From Pseudoips prasinana (lineage: Eukaryota > Arthropoda > Insecta > Lepidoptera > Nolidae): DNA of 64,000 bases. Location of the stretch: assembly GCA_951640165.1 (NCBI GenBank), contig OX621260.1, positions 16,014,001-16,078,000 on the forward strand. Direction: 5' to 3'. Below are positions 55,793 to 64,000 of the stretch, in pieces. Every line of letters starts with the position of its first letter. Positions within the stretch are counted from its first letter, which is position 1. The notes beneath the pieces were generated by a model, which made no database searches, was not told where the DNA came from, and worked only from the letters and a program-made list of their open reading frames with translations. A program made the translations under genes and the position numbers.

Positions 55793-56012
55793 ATTTGTTG
55801 GTGGATTTGTTGGTAGATTTGTTGGTAGATATGTTGGTCGTTTTGTTGGCGGATTTGTTGGTGAATATGTTGGTGGATTTGTTGGTGGATATGTTGGTGG
55901 ATTTGTTGGTGGAATTGTGGCTGGATATGTTGGTGGAATTGTTGGTGGATTTGTTGGTGGATTTGTTGGTGGATTTGTTGTTGGATATGTTGTTGGATTT
56001 GTTGGTGGATAT
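55793..56012 (+). repeat. 12-bp minisatellite array
   Basis: TTGTTGGTGGAT units leading into a type I spacer. Confidence 0.95.
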
Positions 56013-56088
56013 GGCTTTCGTTAGGTATTTGGCGAGTAATACATATTTAATTTATAGCATAATAATCGGACCACATTATGCAAATAAT
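56013..56088 (+). repeat. Satellite spacer, type I
   Basis: Matches the copy at 2013-2088, including the satellite immediately to its left. Confidence 0.9.
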
Positions 56089-56430
56089 ATGTTGGTGGAT
56101 ATGTTGGTGGAATTGTTGCTGGATTAGTTGGTGGATTTGTTGGTGGATATGTTGGTGGATTTGTTGGTGGATATGTTGGTGGATTTGTTGGTGGATATGT
56201 TGGTGGAATGATGGTGGATATGTTGGTGGATTTGTTGGCGGATTTATTGGTGGATATTATGGTGGATTTGTTGGTAGATTTGTTGGTGGATTTGTTGGTG
56301 GATTTGTTGGTGGATTTGTTGGTGGATATGTTGGTGGATTTGTTGGTGGATATGTTGGTGGATATGTTGGTGGATATGTTGGTGGATATGTTGGTGGATT
56401 TGTTGGTGGGTTTGTTGGTGGATATGTTGG
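56089..56430 (+). repeat. 12-bp minisatellite array
   Basis: TTGTTGGTGGAT units ending in GTTGGTAGATATAATACG, where the duplicated flank begins. Confidence 0.95.
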
Positions 56431-56589
56431 TAGATATAATACGATACGATATACTAACAACTGAAACTGTAGAAGTGTAAATTCGGTACATTGAAAATAT
56501 CAAAAAAAAAATAGCAGGGGGTGTTATTAGATCGATACCATTATCCATCAATTATTAATTTTAATACCACCATTACCATTCTTTTGTAC
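56431..56589 (+). repeat. Duplicated unique-flank segment, copy 1
   Basis: A 159-bp non-satellite block (ACGATACGATATACTAAC … CATTACCATTCTTTTGTAC) repeated at 58052-58211 with three or so differences. Copy 2 is continuous with unique DNA, so copy 1 appears to be the duplicate. Confidence 0.88.
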
Positions 56590-56930
56590 TTTGTTGGTGG
56601 ACATGTTGCTGGATTAGTTGGTGGATTTGTTGGTGGATATGTTGGTGGATTTGTTGGTGGAATTTTGGCTGGATTTGTTGTTGGATTTGTTGGTGGATTT
56701 GTTAGTGGATTTGTTGGTAGATATGTTGGTGGATTTGTTGGTGGATTTGTTGGTGGATTTGTTGGTGGATTTGTTGGTGGATTTGTTGGTGGATTAGTTG
56801 GTGGAATTGTGGCTGGATATGTTGGTGGAATTGTTGCTGGATTAGTTGGTGGATTTGTTGGTGGATATGTTGGTGGATTTGTTGGTGGATATGTTGGTGG
56901 ATTTGTTGGCGGATTTTTTGGTGGATATAT
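56590..56930 (+). repeat. 12-bp minisatellite array
   Basis: TTGTTGGTGGAT units between the flank duplicate and a LINE tail. Confidence 0.95.
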
Positions 56931-56931
56931 T

Positions 56932-57430
56932 GAAGAAGAAAGAAGAAGAAGAAAATGTTTTTATTGAACACATATACACACATATTAAAATAAAGTTTTT
57001 ACAAATCTTATATTTACTTACATAAAACTAAACATGATTAAGAAAGCAAAAACATTAAAAAGAAACAAATTACAACGAATAATTAATATAAAATGTGTTC
57101 AATTGGTAGGCAGCTCAGCACACTGTTACAGCCAGAGTCCAACTGCAACGCTGATTTTCAGCTACCTACCATGGTGAGTCACAGAAGAGCAAATCAGTTT
57201 ACGCTTTATATAAACTATAGATACTTATGAATAGATACAATAAAATGAAAATTAAAAGTATAAAATACAATACACACTACACACACACAATTAACAGTAA
57301 AAAAGATATAAAACAACTTTCTTTTTTTATCTACTTAAATTAAACTGCTCCCTAAGAGTAAATCTAAATTTGCCTTGACCGCCTATATACTTCGCCTCCA
57401 CTTCCCTGGACAATATAACAAAATATCCCT
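56932..57430 (-). mobile_element. 5'-truncated LINE tail (minus strand)
   Basis: The minus strand ends in a TTCTTCTTCTTTCTTCTTC tail at 56932-56953. It has a three-tier hairpin (57105-57170) and, upstream, a short open end of an ORF2 (EVEAKYIGGQGKFRFTLREQ) stopping near 57335. This is the only LINE in the satellite on the minus strand. Confidence 0.7.
57105..57170 (-). other. Three-tier 3' UTR hairpin, fourth copy
   Basis: Outer stem GGTAGGCAGC 57105-57114 with GCTACCTACC 57161-57170 (one G-U pair in minus sense). Middle stem TCAGC 57115-57119 with GCTGA 57150-57154. Inner stem GTTACAG 57125-57131 with CTGCAAC 57143-57149 (one G-U in minus sense). Confidence 0.75.
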
Positions 57431-57492
57431 ATGGATTGGATATTATTATATATTTAATATATATTATTGCTGAAATAATAATAATAATACGC

Positions 57493-58051
57493 ATATTGGT
57501 GGATTTGTTGGTAGATTTGTTGGTGGATTTGTTGGTGGATTTGTTGGTGGATATGTTGGTGGATTTGTTGGTGGATTTGTTGGTGGACATGTTGGTGGAT
57601 TTGTTGGTGGATTTGTTGATGGATATGTTGGTGGATTTGTTGGTGGATTTGTTGGTGGATATGTTGGTGGAATTGTGGCTGAATATGTTGGTGGAATTGT
57701 TGCTGGAATTGTTGCTGGATTAGTTGGTGGATTTGTTGGTGGATATGTTAGTGGATATGTTGGTGGATTTGTTGGTGGAATTGTGGCTGGATATGTTGGT
57801 GGAATTGTTGGTGGAATTGTTGCTGGATTAGTTGGTGGATTTGTTGGTGGATATGTTGGTGGATTTGTTGGTAGATTTGTTGGTGGATTTGTTGGTGGAT
57901 TTGTTGGTAGATATGTTGGTGGATTTGTTGGTGGATATGTTGGTGGATTTGTTGGTGGATATGTTGGTGGATTTGTTGGTGGATATGTTGGTGGATATGT
58001 TGGTGGATATGTTGCAGGATTTGTTGGTGGATTTGTTGGTGGGTATGTTGG
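57493..58051 (+). repeat. 12-bp minisatellite array, right edge
   Basis: Last satellite block of the window. It ends at GTTGGTAGATATAATACG, the edge of unique DNA. Confidence 0.95.
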
Positions 58052-58211
58052 TAGATATAATACGATACGATATACTAACAACTGAAACTGTAGAAGTGTA
58101 AATTCTGTACATTGAAAATATCAAAAAAAATAATAGCAGGGGGTGTTATTAGATCGATACCATTATCCATCAATTATTAATTTTAATACCACCATTACCA
58201 TCCTTTTGTAC
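58052..58211 (+). repeat. Duplicated unique-flank segment, copy 2 (array boundary)
   Basis: It adjoins satellite on the left and single-copy sequence on the right, and matches 56431-56589. Confidence 0.88.
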
Positions 58212-58398
58212 AAACTCTAAAGATGCCGAGTATTTTATCTAAGATATTTATAAAATGAATAATTATAATAAATAAAAATATTTATCATAATTTTTGTGTC
58301 GAAAAATAAATTGATTCGTTTGCATAACAACATATATTTTGTGTGAATTAGATTGACTTCATATTTAATAAAATTAGAATATATAGCGATGTACTTAC

Positions 58399-58495
58399 CC
58401 GTACTAACTAATTCCAACACTCTTGTTATGCACATGAGATTTGCATTTTTGTAAATTAAACACGCTGAAACCAATAACTGACAGACGGCCGCCAT
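58399..58495 (-). CDS. Possible first coding exon of an unidentified gene
   Basis: On the minus strand an ATG in a good context (CATCAATGGCGGCC) opens 32 codons (MAAVCQLLVSACLIYKNANL…) up to a strong donor (GTAAGTAC at 58398-58391). The upstream DNA is GC-richer than its surroundings, like a promoter-proximal region. No downstream exon is identifiable; it would lie in or beyond the satellite. The peptide is not recognised, and the call rests only on start context and donor. Confidence 0.2.
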
Positions 58496-58731
58496 TGATG
58501 CCTGTAGTGCGCAAAATGTATTATCTATGGTGTGCAGACTCGGTCCGTGGCACAATTTTTAAGCCCCGCTTACCGTGGCACAATCTGCGTTGGGTCATTT
58601 TCGCGAGATAGGAATGCTTCCATGTTTATTTGCGTTCACTGTATGTACCATTAACAGTTCCATGATGGAACTACTGATTGTGATTTTTTATTTGTATTGT
58701 TATTTTTGCAAAAATGTAGTTTTATGAAATA

Positions 58732-58945
58732 ACTAGCTGTGTCCTGCGGTTTTACCCGCGTTAAATTTTATAAATTATCACAGCTCCTCCCCCGTAGGTG
58801 ATAGCGTGATAATATGTAGCCTATATGTTGACCCGACCTCTTAGTAATGTTCATGCAAAATTTGAAATAAATCCATGCAGTACTTTTTGAGTTTAGCCCG
58901 GACATACATACAGACAAACAGACAAAAATTCTAAAAACTATATTT
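58732..58945 (+). repeat. Dispersed insect repeat (LINE/SINE 3'-end type)
   Basis: It begins CTAGCTGTGTCCTGCGGTTT and contains TAGCCTATATGTTGACCC, AATTTGAAATAAATCCATGC and AGTACTTTTTGAG, followed by an ACATACATACAGACAAACAG tract. I recognise this order from a very common repeat in insect genomes, usually ascribed to LINE 3' ends. No coding sequence. Confidence 0.6.
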
Positions 58946-59051
58946 TTGGCTTCGATTTCGATTGTAGATCACGACCCAAGTATCCTTATTAATAAATATT
59001 CAATGTACAGTTTTGACTTTCCTACGATTTTATTATATGTATAGATTTGGG

Positions 59052-59065
59052 TTAGGTTAGGTTAG
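59052..59065 (+). repeat. Short interstitial TTAGG run
   Basis: TTAGGTTAGGTTAG, not quite three units of the insect telomeric repeat. It is too short to mean telomeric origin. Confidence 0.5.
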
Positions 59066-59079
59066 AACTGCGACCATTT

Positions 59080-59250
59080 AGTGCGCTAGATAAATATTAA
59101 CCATGGATATCACCATAACCATGGGGTTCCGCGGGGTGGGGATGGTACAGAGGGGTAGACCCCTCCCCCCGCCACTCCACCCCACTCCATTCACTGACGT
59201 ATGAAGGCGACTTGATTTGAGATATTTACCGCGGCGTTTTATTAATTTAA
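59080..59250 (-). repeat. Probable dispersed repeat with GC-rich core
   Basis: It contains CACCATAACCATGGGGTTCC, a G/C-rich GTAGACCCCTCCCCCCGCC stretch and CCACCCCACTCCATTCACTG. These phrases resemble a repeat common in moth and butterfly sequences. The 84-codon minus-strand frame across it does not look like a gene. Confidence 0.4.
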
Positions 59251-59382
59251 TCACATTCAAAGTCAAGTAAAATCCTATTCCAGTAAAGTAATGGAGTCTA
59301 CGTGTGAATCGGTTAATAAAAGACAACAATCTGGTTTGGGGTCCAAATTAAAGACAATGAGTTATTAACTGATTATTAACTG

Positions 59383-59635
59383 ACGGTCACCGTAGCCTAG
59401 TTGGTAATGCTCCTGCCTACGAAGCTGGTGGTCCTAGGTTCGAATCCCGGTAAGTGCAAATATTTGTGTGATGAGCACGAATATTTGTTTCTGAGTCATG
59501 GATGTTTTCTATGTATTTATTTATCTATATAAGTATGTATATCGTCGCCTGGTACCCATAGTACAAGCTTTGCTTAGTTTGTGGCTAGGATGATCTGTGT
59601 GACATTGTCCCTGTATATTATTATTATTATTATAA
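59383..59635 (+). mobile_element. tRNA-derived SINE
   Basis: A tRNA-like head with A box TAGCCTAGTTGG (59393-59404) and a perfect B box GGTTCGAATCC (59437-59447). It is followed by the body AGCACGAATATTTGTTTCTG, GAGTCATGGATGTTTTCTA and a TTATTATTATT tail. I recognise the body as a lepidopteran SINE. Confidence 0.8.
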
Positions 59636-60155
59636 CTTTTGCATTCGCTGCCGACGCCAGTGATTTTGATCTCAGACAAGAATAAATTGATAAACTTGAG
59701 CGACTCCATAATCTTAAGATCAGAACCTACCTGTAACACTTTAACCTGTATTTTGAGAATAAAGATTATTACTCATATTTATTATTATTATTCATATTTA
59801 TTATGATTATCATAATAAATATGAATACGTGAAGCAAAAACTTTCTAGGTACCCCGTTTTACGACGCAGGCGGACGGAGGAGTATGAAATTTAGAACAGT
59901 CAAAGTACAAATGGAGAAGTAGTGTAGTATTATTTTAATAAAAACATTACACACACTACCATGCTTTTGACCAACTGACAAAATTAAAAAAATAATACTT
60001 AATGTCAAAACTGAGAACAGATTACCTAATATTATTATTTTATCTTTGATATGTTGAGTCTTTGACAATACAACCTTTTATGGTCGAATTTCGAACGAGT
60101 GCGATCTGTAGTGATTATAATTGACTAATAGAAACCGTTTACTTTTTAAATATAG
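59636..60155 (+). other. Unique AT-rich DNA, no gene seen
   Basis: It contains the sequence upstream of the receptor exon but no larger open frame that could be the missing 5' exon of that gene. Confidence 0.5.
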
Positions 60156-60318
60156 AGAGTCGGTGTCTCCAACGTGTTTTCGTCAATTTCAACGTCGATG
60201 CGCACACTGACATGCGCTGTTATCGTGATAGCCCTAGTGAACCAGTGCGAACGCGCCTATCGAGAGAGAGAGAGGATTCTCAACATCGTAGACCATTTTC
60301 TTGTTTGCAAAAATCCCG
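60156..60318 (+). CDS. Gustatory receptor, penultimate exon
   Basis: This 163-bp exon starts after a TTTACTTTTTAAATATAG acceptor (an in-frame TAG sits in the acceptor, so it cannot extend further) and ends at CCCG before GTAAGT. It encodes a hydrophobic segment (TLTCAVIVIALVNQC) followed by a charged stretch (ERAYRERERILNIVDHFLV), the pattern of the sixth membrane helix and intracellular loop of insect gustatory receptors. It ends in phase 1, matching the exon at 61653. The larger 5' exon(s) are not found upstream in this window. No specific receptor can be named. Confidence 0.6.
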
Positions 60319-60611
60319 GTAAGTTAACAAGTACTGAGTATAGAGTTGGTACCTACTCTCTAAACTGGCTCACCTCTCCATAATTAACTTGCAGGATACT
60401 GTGCTGATTGTGCACCGTTGTGATGCGCAGTGATGGGCAAGCCAGTTTAGGGCACATATATCTTTATACGTCTGCATTTAGACCCAGAAATATAATTGCC
60501 CCTACTTCTTCGGGGCTTTTGTTTTAACAGTGTTTTAGCTGTCAATCAATCAATCGTTAATTAGTTAGCTGGGCAATAATAAAAATTAACTAATAAGTTT
60601 ATATATAGTTG

Positions 60612-60905
60612 GACTGCCTCGTTGATCTAGCGGTCTCGTGTTCAACCGCAATAATTAGATCCTGGGTTCAGATCTCTATAATAAATAGAATAGATAGAAA
60701 AATTACTCGGTATCAGCCCGAAGTCAGAGAGTTGGCAGTATTACACCCTAGTGCCTCCAAGAGTAGGTACGTATAGCCGTCGGTCATGTACCTGACATCT
60801 TTCCGGTCGTATCACATGTCGTCCCGTCGGATAATGATAGTATTGGAATAGAAAGTGCCCCTGTGTTTGTATACCTATAATGTACACTCGACGCTTGGTC
60901 AATGT
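60612..60905 (+). mobile_element. tRNA-derived SINE, second type
   Basis: The head has GACTGCCTCGTTGATCTAGC (A-box region) and a damaged B box GGTTCAGATCTC (60665-60676). The body has CTCGGTATCAGCCCGAAGTC, GTAGCCGTCGGTC-like (ATAGCCGTCGGTC) and GGATAATGATAG segments, a pattern I recognise from lepidopteran SINEs. The end is approximate. Confidence 0.65.
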
Positions 60906-61026
60906 ATACCATGAAGTTAGTATACCTATACTAACTTTACGAGGTATACTGGTATACAATTTCTTGTTAGGTACCTTACTGTTTATGTTTTAGAGACGAT
61001 GTCAAGATTGACAACTGACAGAGTAA

Positions 61027-61296
61027 GGCTGATTTCAGAGTGACGCGCGCGGCACGCGCCGGAGCGTCTCAACAGCCATTTGAAGTGTACGCAACGGCGC
61101 GTGCGAGACGCGTCACTCTGAAACGCTAGCTGCCAGTAGTTAAAGGAGCTCGGGCAGCGCTGGCCGACGGCGCGCGTGTCACCGGCGCGGCGGCGCGTTT
61201 GAACTGCGTGACTATGAAACGCAACTACTATCTAGTGTAATTGTAAGCGCGCGCGTTTGGACGGCGCCGCTCGCCGGCGAGACTCTGAAATCAGCC
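61027..61296. mobile_element. 270-bp MITE with 15-bp inverted repeats
   Basis: GGCTGATTTCAGAGT (61027-61041) is the exact reverse complement of 61282-61296. TAA flanks both sides (61024-61026, 61297-61299). Length, perfect ends and a TAA duplication suit a PIF/Harbinger-type MITE. The interior is strikingly GC- and CpG-rich (GCGCGC runs) and shows further internal palindromic pieces. Confidence 0.8.
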
Positions 61297-61652
61297 TAAC
61301 ACACGCCTTATGGGGTTCGTACCGCAGTTCACGAGCTGTTATTTACATGGAGATGCATAACGGGGTCAGTTTTTAGGTATTTGTGTAATTGTTACTACGT
61401 TACAAGAAGCGGGCCGCTTAATTTTTTACCGAATCTCTAGGCGAGCATAGAGTCTCTTGCACTATGGAAGTCTACTTTTTTTTAATAGCTCTTGTCGACG
61501 GGACTGACAAAAATTCTGTACCTAATTCGACCAAATTATGAATAAGTCAATAATTTTAAGTATACAACATTGTTTACAGGTATTAACACTGTTTTTAATA
61601 ATGATACGCGAAAGTTTAATAGCGTATAATAATTTGACTTGTTTTACTACAG

Positions 61653-61816
61653 ATGAAGAGCTGCGGATGTCAGTAATAGACCTGCGAGCACTAATACGAG
61701 AACGACCTATCAACTTCAACATGGCTAACTTCTTCACACTCAACTATTCTTTGCTGGTCTCCATCGCTTCGGTTGTTGTCACTTACTTTATTATATTATT
61801 GCAAAATATGAATTGA
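61653..61816 (+). CDS. Gustatory receptor, last exon
   Basis: The exon encodes EELRMSVIDLRALIRER, then FNMANFFTLNYSLLVSIAS and VVVTYFIILLQ before the TGA at 61814-61816. The order (Phe-rich loop, FFTLNYSLL, hydrophobic helix, TYFIILLQ) is the signature C-terminus of insect gustatory receptors (TYhhhhhQ). The last exon's two initial bases complete a codon with the preceding exon. The protein is expected in the membrane of taste neurons. There is no polyadenylation signal in the first bases after the stop. Confidence 0.75.
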
Positions 61817-62038
61817 AGACAAGTCGTCCGTAATCCAATGCGGGGTAGAGGCACTGCGGTTCTACGCTTGCGAATTTCTAACCACGGGAAATATAAAACA
61901 AAGAGCTAATTTAAAATTGATGGGCTTTCATTTGGGCTTCTAATGTATAGAATTGCGGACTCAAATCTGATATTAAACTCTAAACCAACTTAAGTGGCTG
62001 ACCAGATCCAGAGAATGGTGGAATAGAATTTGAAAGGT

Positions 62039-62106
62039 GGTCTCCATTGCTTCGGTTGTTGTCACTTACTCTATTATACTATTGCAAAATATGAATTGAA
62101 GACAAG
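62039..62106 (+). pseudogene. Duplicated fragment of the receptor's last exon
   Basis: 68 bp match 61756-61823 at a constant offset of 283 with four substitutions and no indel, including the coding end VSIAS-VVVTY and the stop. The upstream half of the exon is absent, so it is a non-functional partial copy. Confidence 0.88.
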
Positions 62107-63060
62107 GCGGTAAAAGCTCCTATTAACGACCCCCTAAAAAGTGTACTCTATTAACGATCTAATTTTTAAATCACTCATATTAGACATAATATAGGGTTCC
62201 AGAATGTCATACCTTAAAAATGAGTTATTTATTTTTGTTGGGCAACAAAAAGAGTAAAGTATATGTGTGTAAATAGCCAGTGAAAGAAATAATTTGACAA
62301 TGAGTGGGACGCACCCGAAATTGATGCACGTTTCATAGTGTCGCGTCTCCGGCCACGTAAGTACACCTAAATATTACTTAAGGAAAATAACACACTGAGA
62401 ATGGATTGGTCTTCTTGCTATCACATTACAACTGTAACATATATATTTGTTTTCTAAATGTACTCTTGATATAATACTTCTTATTGGTTTTGTGTTATAA
62501 AATCATGTTTCAATTAAAGGCGGTAATAGAATCCAAATTTCAAAACTTGATTCTAATAACGACCCATGGCGTTGTTAAATTTTGAGAACATTTAGTATTT
62601 TTAAATAATATCTATTATAAACTACCTCATTTGATTTTATTTTTTTCTTTTAAATTCTTAAAATTATTTTACTTCGTTAGCTCTATTAACGACACAGCTA
62701 GTTTTTGTGTAAAACTCGATTCAACGTTAGACAATATCTCTATTATTATAACGATGTTATACTGTAAATAACCATTATTATCTGAATTAAAGACTAACTG
62801 AGACTAAAAGAAATAATATAGCAATGAGATCGAATTTAACAGTATTCCATAAAACGGATATTTTATCTGTTTATTATTAATTTTATTGGTCGCTAATAGA
62901 ATATTGTAACCTTCATACTTAATTCTATTACCGACTCACAGCTGCGACGATATTTTTGGTAGTATTACAGTACACACAAACAAAATGTTACTAACGTTTG
63001 TTGCTAACGTGGCGTTTTGAGAGATTTTGTCACGAGCTTCGCCGGGGGTGTGTATACAGG

Positions 63061-63414
63061 AAGGTAATAAAATAAAACTCAATCTGTATATTGATCTGAA
63101 GCTGGTCTATATTTCAAAATTAATACATCGATAGGTCATTCAAAATTGCGAACGAAACCATACCGCGATCTATTTCGACAGTAACGCCTCTAGGGAATTG
63201 TCGGCAAACAAATTTACACATATTGAACACAGACCATATTATTAATGTAAAATAATATTTGCTATCCAGTGGCATTCATGACTTCATGGCATTAGCTATA
63301 TTTCATATGATTTCAAATCAAATAAAATGGCGGGACGGAATGAGGGCCATGTAACTTTATAAAGCTTCTTTCGAAGAATTAAATTCTATATCGTTGATTA
63401 CTGTCTCTCTCTCT
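63061..63414 (+). other. Unassigned sequence without genes
   Basis: AT-rich, no open frame or RNA signature seen, interrupting the motif zone. Confidence 0.4.
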
Positions 63415-63460
63415 CTTCTCCTAGCCTTATTAATCCCAAGCATCTTGGGGTCGGCTTCTG
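63415..63460 (+). repeat. Fragment of a common lepidopteran repeat
   Basis: CTTCTCCTAGCC followed by TTGGGGTCGGCTTCTG resembles a very frequent dispersed sequence of moths and butterflies. Only ~45 bp can be matched from memory. Confidence 0.45.
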
Positions 63461-63944
63461 TATTGAGCGAATTATAAATGTGTTATTATAAAATTAACCT
63501 ATTAAAACGGTATATTGTGATTGTATAACAGATAAAAATATTTTTGTTATTGATTTATAATATCTAATTAGTATGTAGGTAATGAAAAAGTAAGCTTTTA
63601 ATTATTTGAAGACTATTCTCTGAGATTGATTACATTTTTAATTAATTAAAATAACAAAAAGTAAGTTCTCTAAGCGTTACAATAAATAATTATGTTCATA
63701 TTGTAATAATGTTGATCTCATAACTATTGTTATTATATAATAAAATACCTTAAAAATATTTTTTATTTTATTTAATAGTGACATCTTCGTAGCGGTCGGT
63801 AAAAGAAGTAGAAAAATCGGTAATAGAATCTTGCCGCATTCTATGGGTCGGTAATAGAATCAACTACTCTTTTGGATTAAATAATTATTTAGTAATTATT
63901 GCGTTATTGAATATTTAATTTAAGCACTGAATTGCAATGATTAC

Positions 63945-63965
63945 TTTTTTTTTTTTTTTTTTTTT
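63945..63965 (-). repeat. Poly-T tract (possible retroposon tail)
   Basis: Twenty-one T residues followed by GGGACTAGTCCC. It could be the poly-A tail of a minus-strand retroposon continuing beyond the window. Confidence 0.4.
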
Positions 63966-64000
63966 GGGACTAGTCCCTCCCTCTTACCCACCACTGCAAC

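Larger units (their letters stand above)
60319..61652 (+). other. Intron of the gustatory receptor gene
   Basis: 1334 bp, GTAAGT to ACTACAG, phase 1. It contains a SINE (60612-60905) and a MITE (61027-61296). Confidence 0.6.
62107..63868. repeat. Zone with a repeated (C)GGTAATAGAATC motif in both orientations
   Basis: Copies or near copies at 62107-62130, 62146-62158, 62521-62533, 62549-62565, 62681-62695, 62888-62902, 62922-62935, 63792-63805, 63817-63830 and 63845-63861. The outer copies face each other (TATTAACGACCCC at the left, GGGTCGGTAATAG at the right). No coding sequence. It may be a non-autonomous transposon. Confidence 0.55.

Noticed and set aside
58235..58555. A 106-codon minus-strand gene.
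   Set aside because: Only the part before the donor at 58398 has gene-like features; the rest reads through AT-rich sequence, so I list only a low-confidence first exon.
59052..59065. Telomere or telomere-adjacent sequence from TTAGG units.
   Set aside because: Fewer than three units; such short runs occur by chance.
59078..59329. An 83-codon minus-strand ORF.
   Set aside because: It overlaps a probable dispersed repeat, and its Gly/Pro-rich end reflects the GC-rich repeat core.
59383..59460. A functional tRNA gene.
   Set aside because: A and B boxes are present, but the tRNA stems are not complete and the head runs into a SINE body and tail.
61538..61652. Upstream extension of the receptor's last exon to an ATG at 61538.
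   Set aside because: A good splice acceptor at 61652 with matching phase to the exon at 60156-60318 makes this part intron.

Overview
The window looks like a heterochromatin-like stretch of an insect nuclear genome, most likely a moth or butterfly. The evidence is AT-rich unique DNA, tRNA-headed SINEs and LINE 3' ends that I recognise as lepidopteran in style, a short TTAGG run, and the last two exons of an insect gustatory receptor. There is no bacterial gene organisation. The organism call is an inference.

Region 1 (1-25218) is almost entirely a 12-bp minisatellite (consensus TTGTTGGTGGAT, G/T-rich on the + strand). Its length is a multiple of three and it lacks stop triplets, so it stays open in all six frames and gives hundreds of meaningless ORFs (VGGF, LLVD, CWWI, STNK, QQIH and NPPT ladders). 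From about 5.4 kb it is organised into ~3.8-5.3 kb higher-order repeats that pair into a ~9.1-kb dimer present twice. A ~65-76-bp non-satellite spacer recurs through all arrays. Two 5'-truncated LINE tails (2298-2829, 3639-4177) interrupt the array.

Region 2 (25219-32380) is a decayed two-ORF LINE ('LINE1'), more satellite, a 5'-truncated LINE ('LINE5', with a nested SINE-like repeat), and satellite again. Region 3 (32381-43762) is an 11.4-kb composite insertion, bounded by ~380-bp inverted repeats and an apparent 3-bp target duplication, that split a satellite spacer. Nested inside are LINE fragments, a CXC-type cysteine-rich ORF fragment, a second inverted-repeat element (35146-39430) carrying a dead RTE-type LINE and a SINE, and a Gypsy pol with one LTR.

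Region 4 (43763-55792) is satellite followed by a largely intact LINE ('LINE2': ORF1 45174-46067, ORF2 52615-55566). It was split by an oppositely oriented LINE ('LINE3') and a LINE tail ('LINE4'). Region 5 (55793-58051) is the last satellite, with another LINE tail and a duplicated piece of the unique flank. Region 6 (58052-64000) is mostly unique DNA with SINEs, a 270-bp MITE, the 3' exons of a gustatory receptor gene, a copied fragment of its last exon, and a zone rich in a repeated TAATAGAATC motif.

Apart from the receptor exons and one doubtful first exon, every coding sequence here belongs to a mobile element. The most notable new-looking structures are a three-tier hairpin with compensating base changes in the 3' ends of four LINE copies, a second covarying hairpin in another LINE family, and the two inverted-repeat composite elements.
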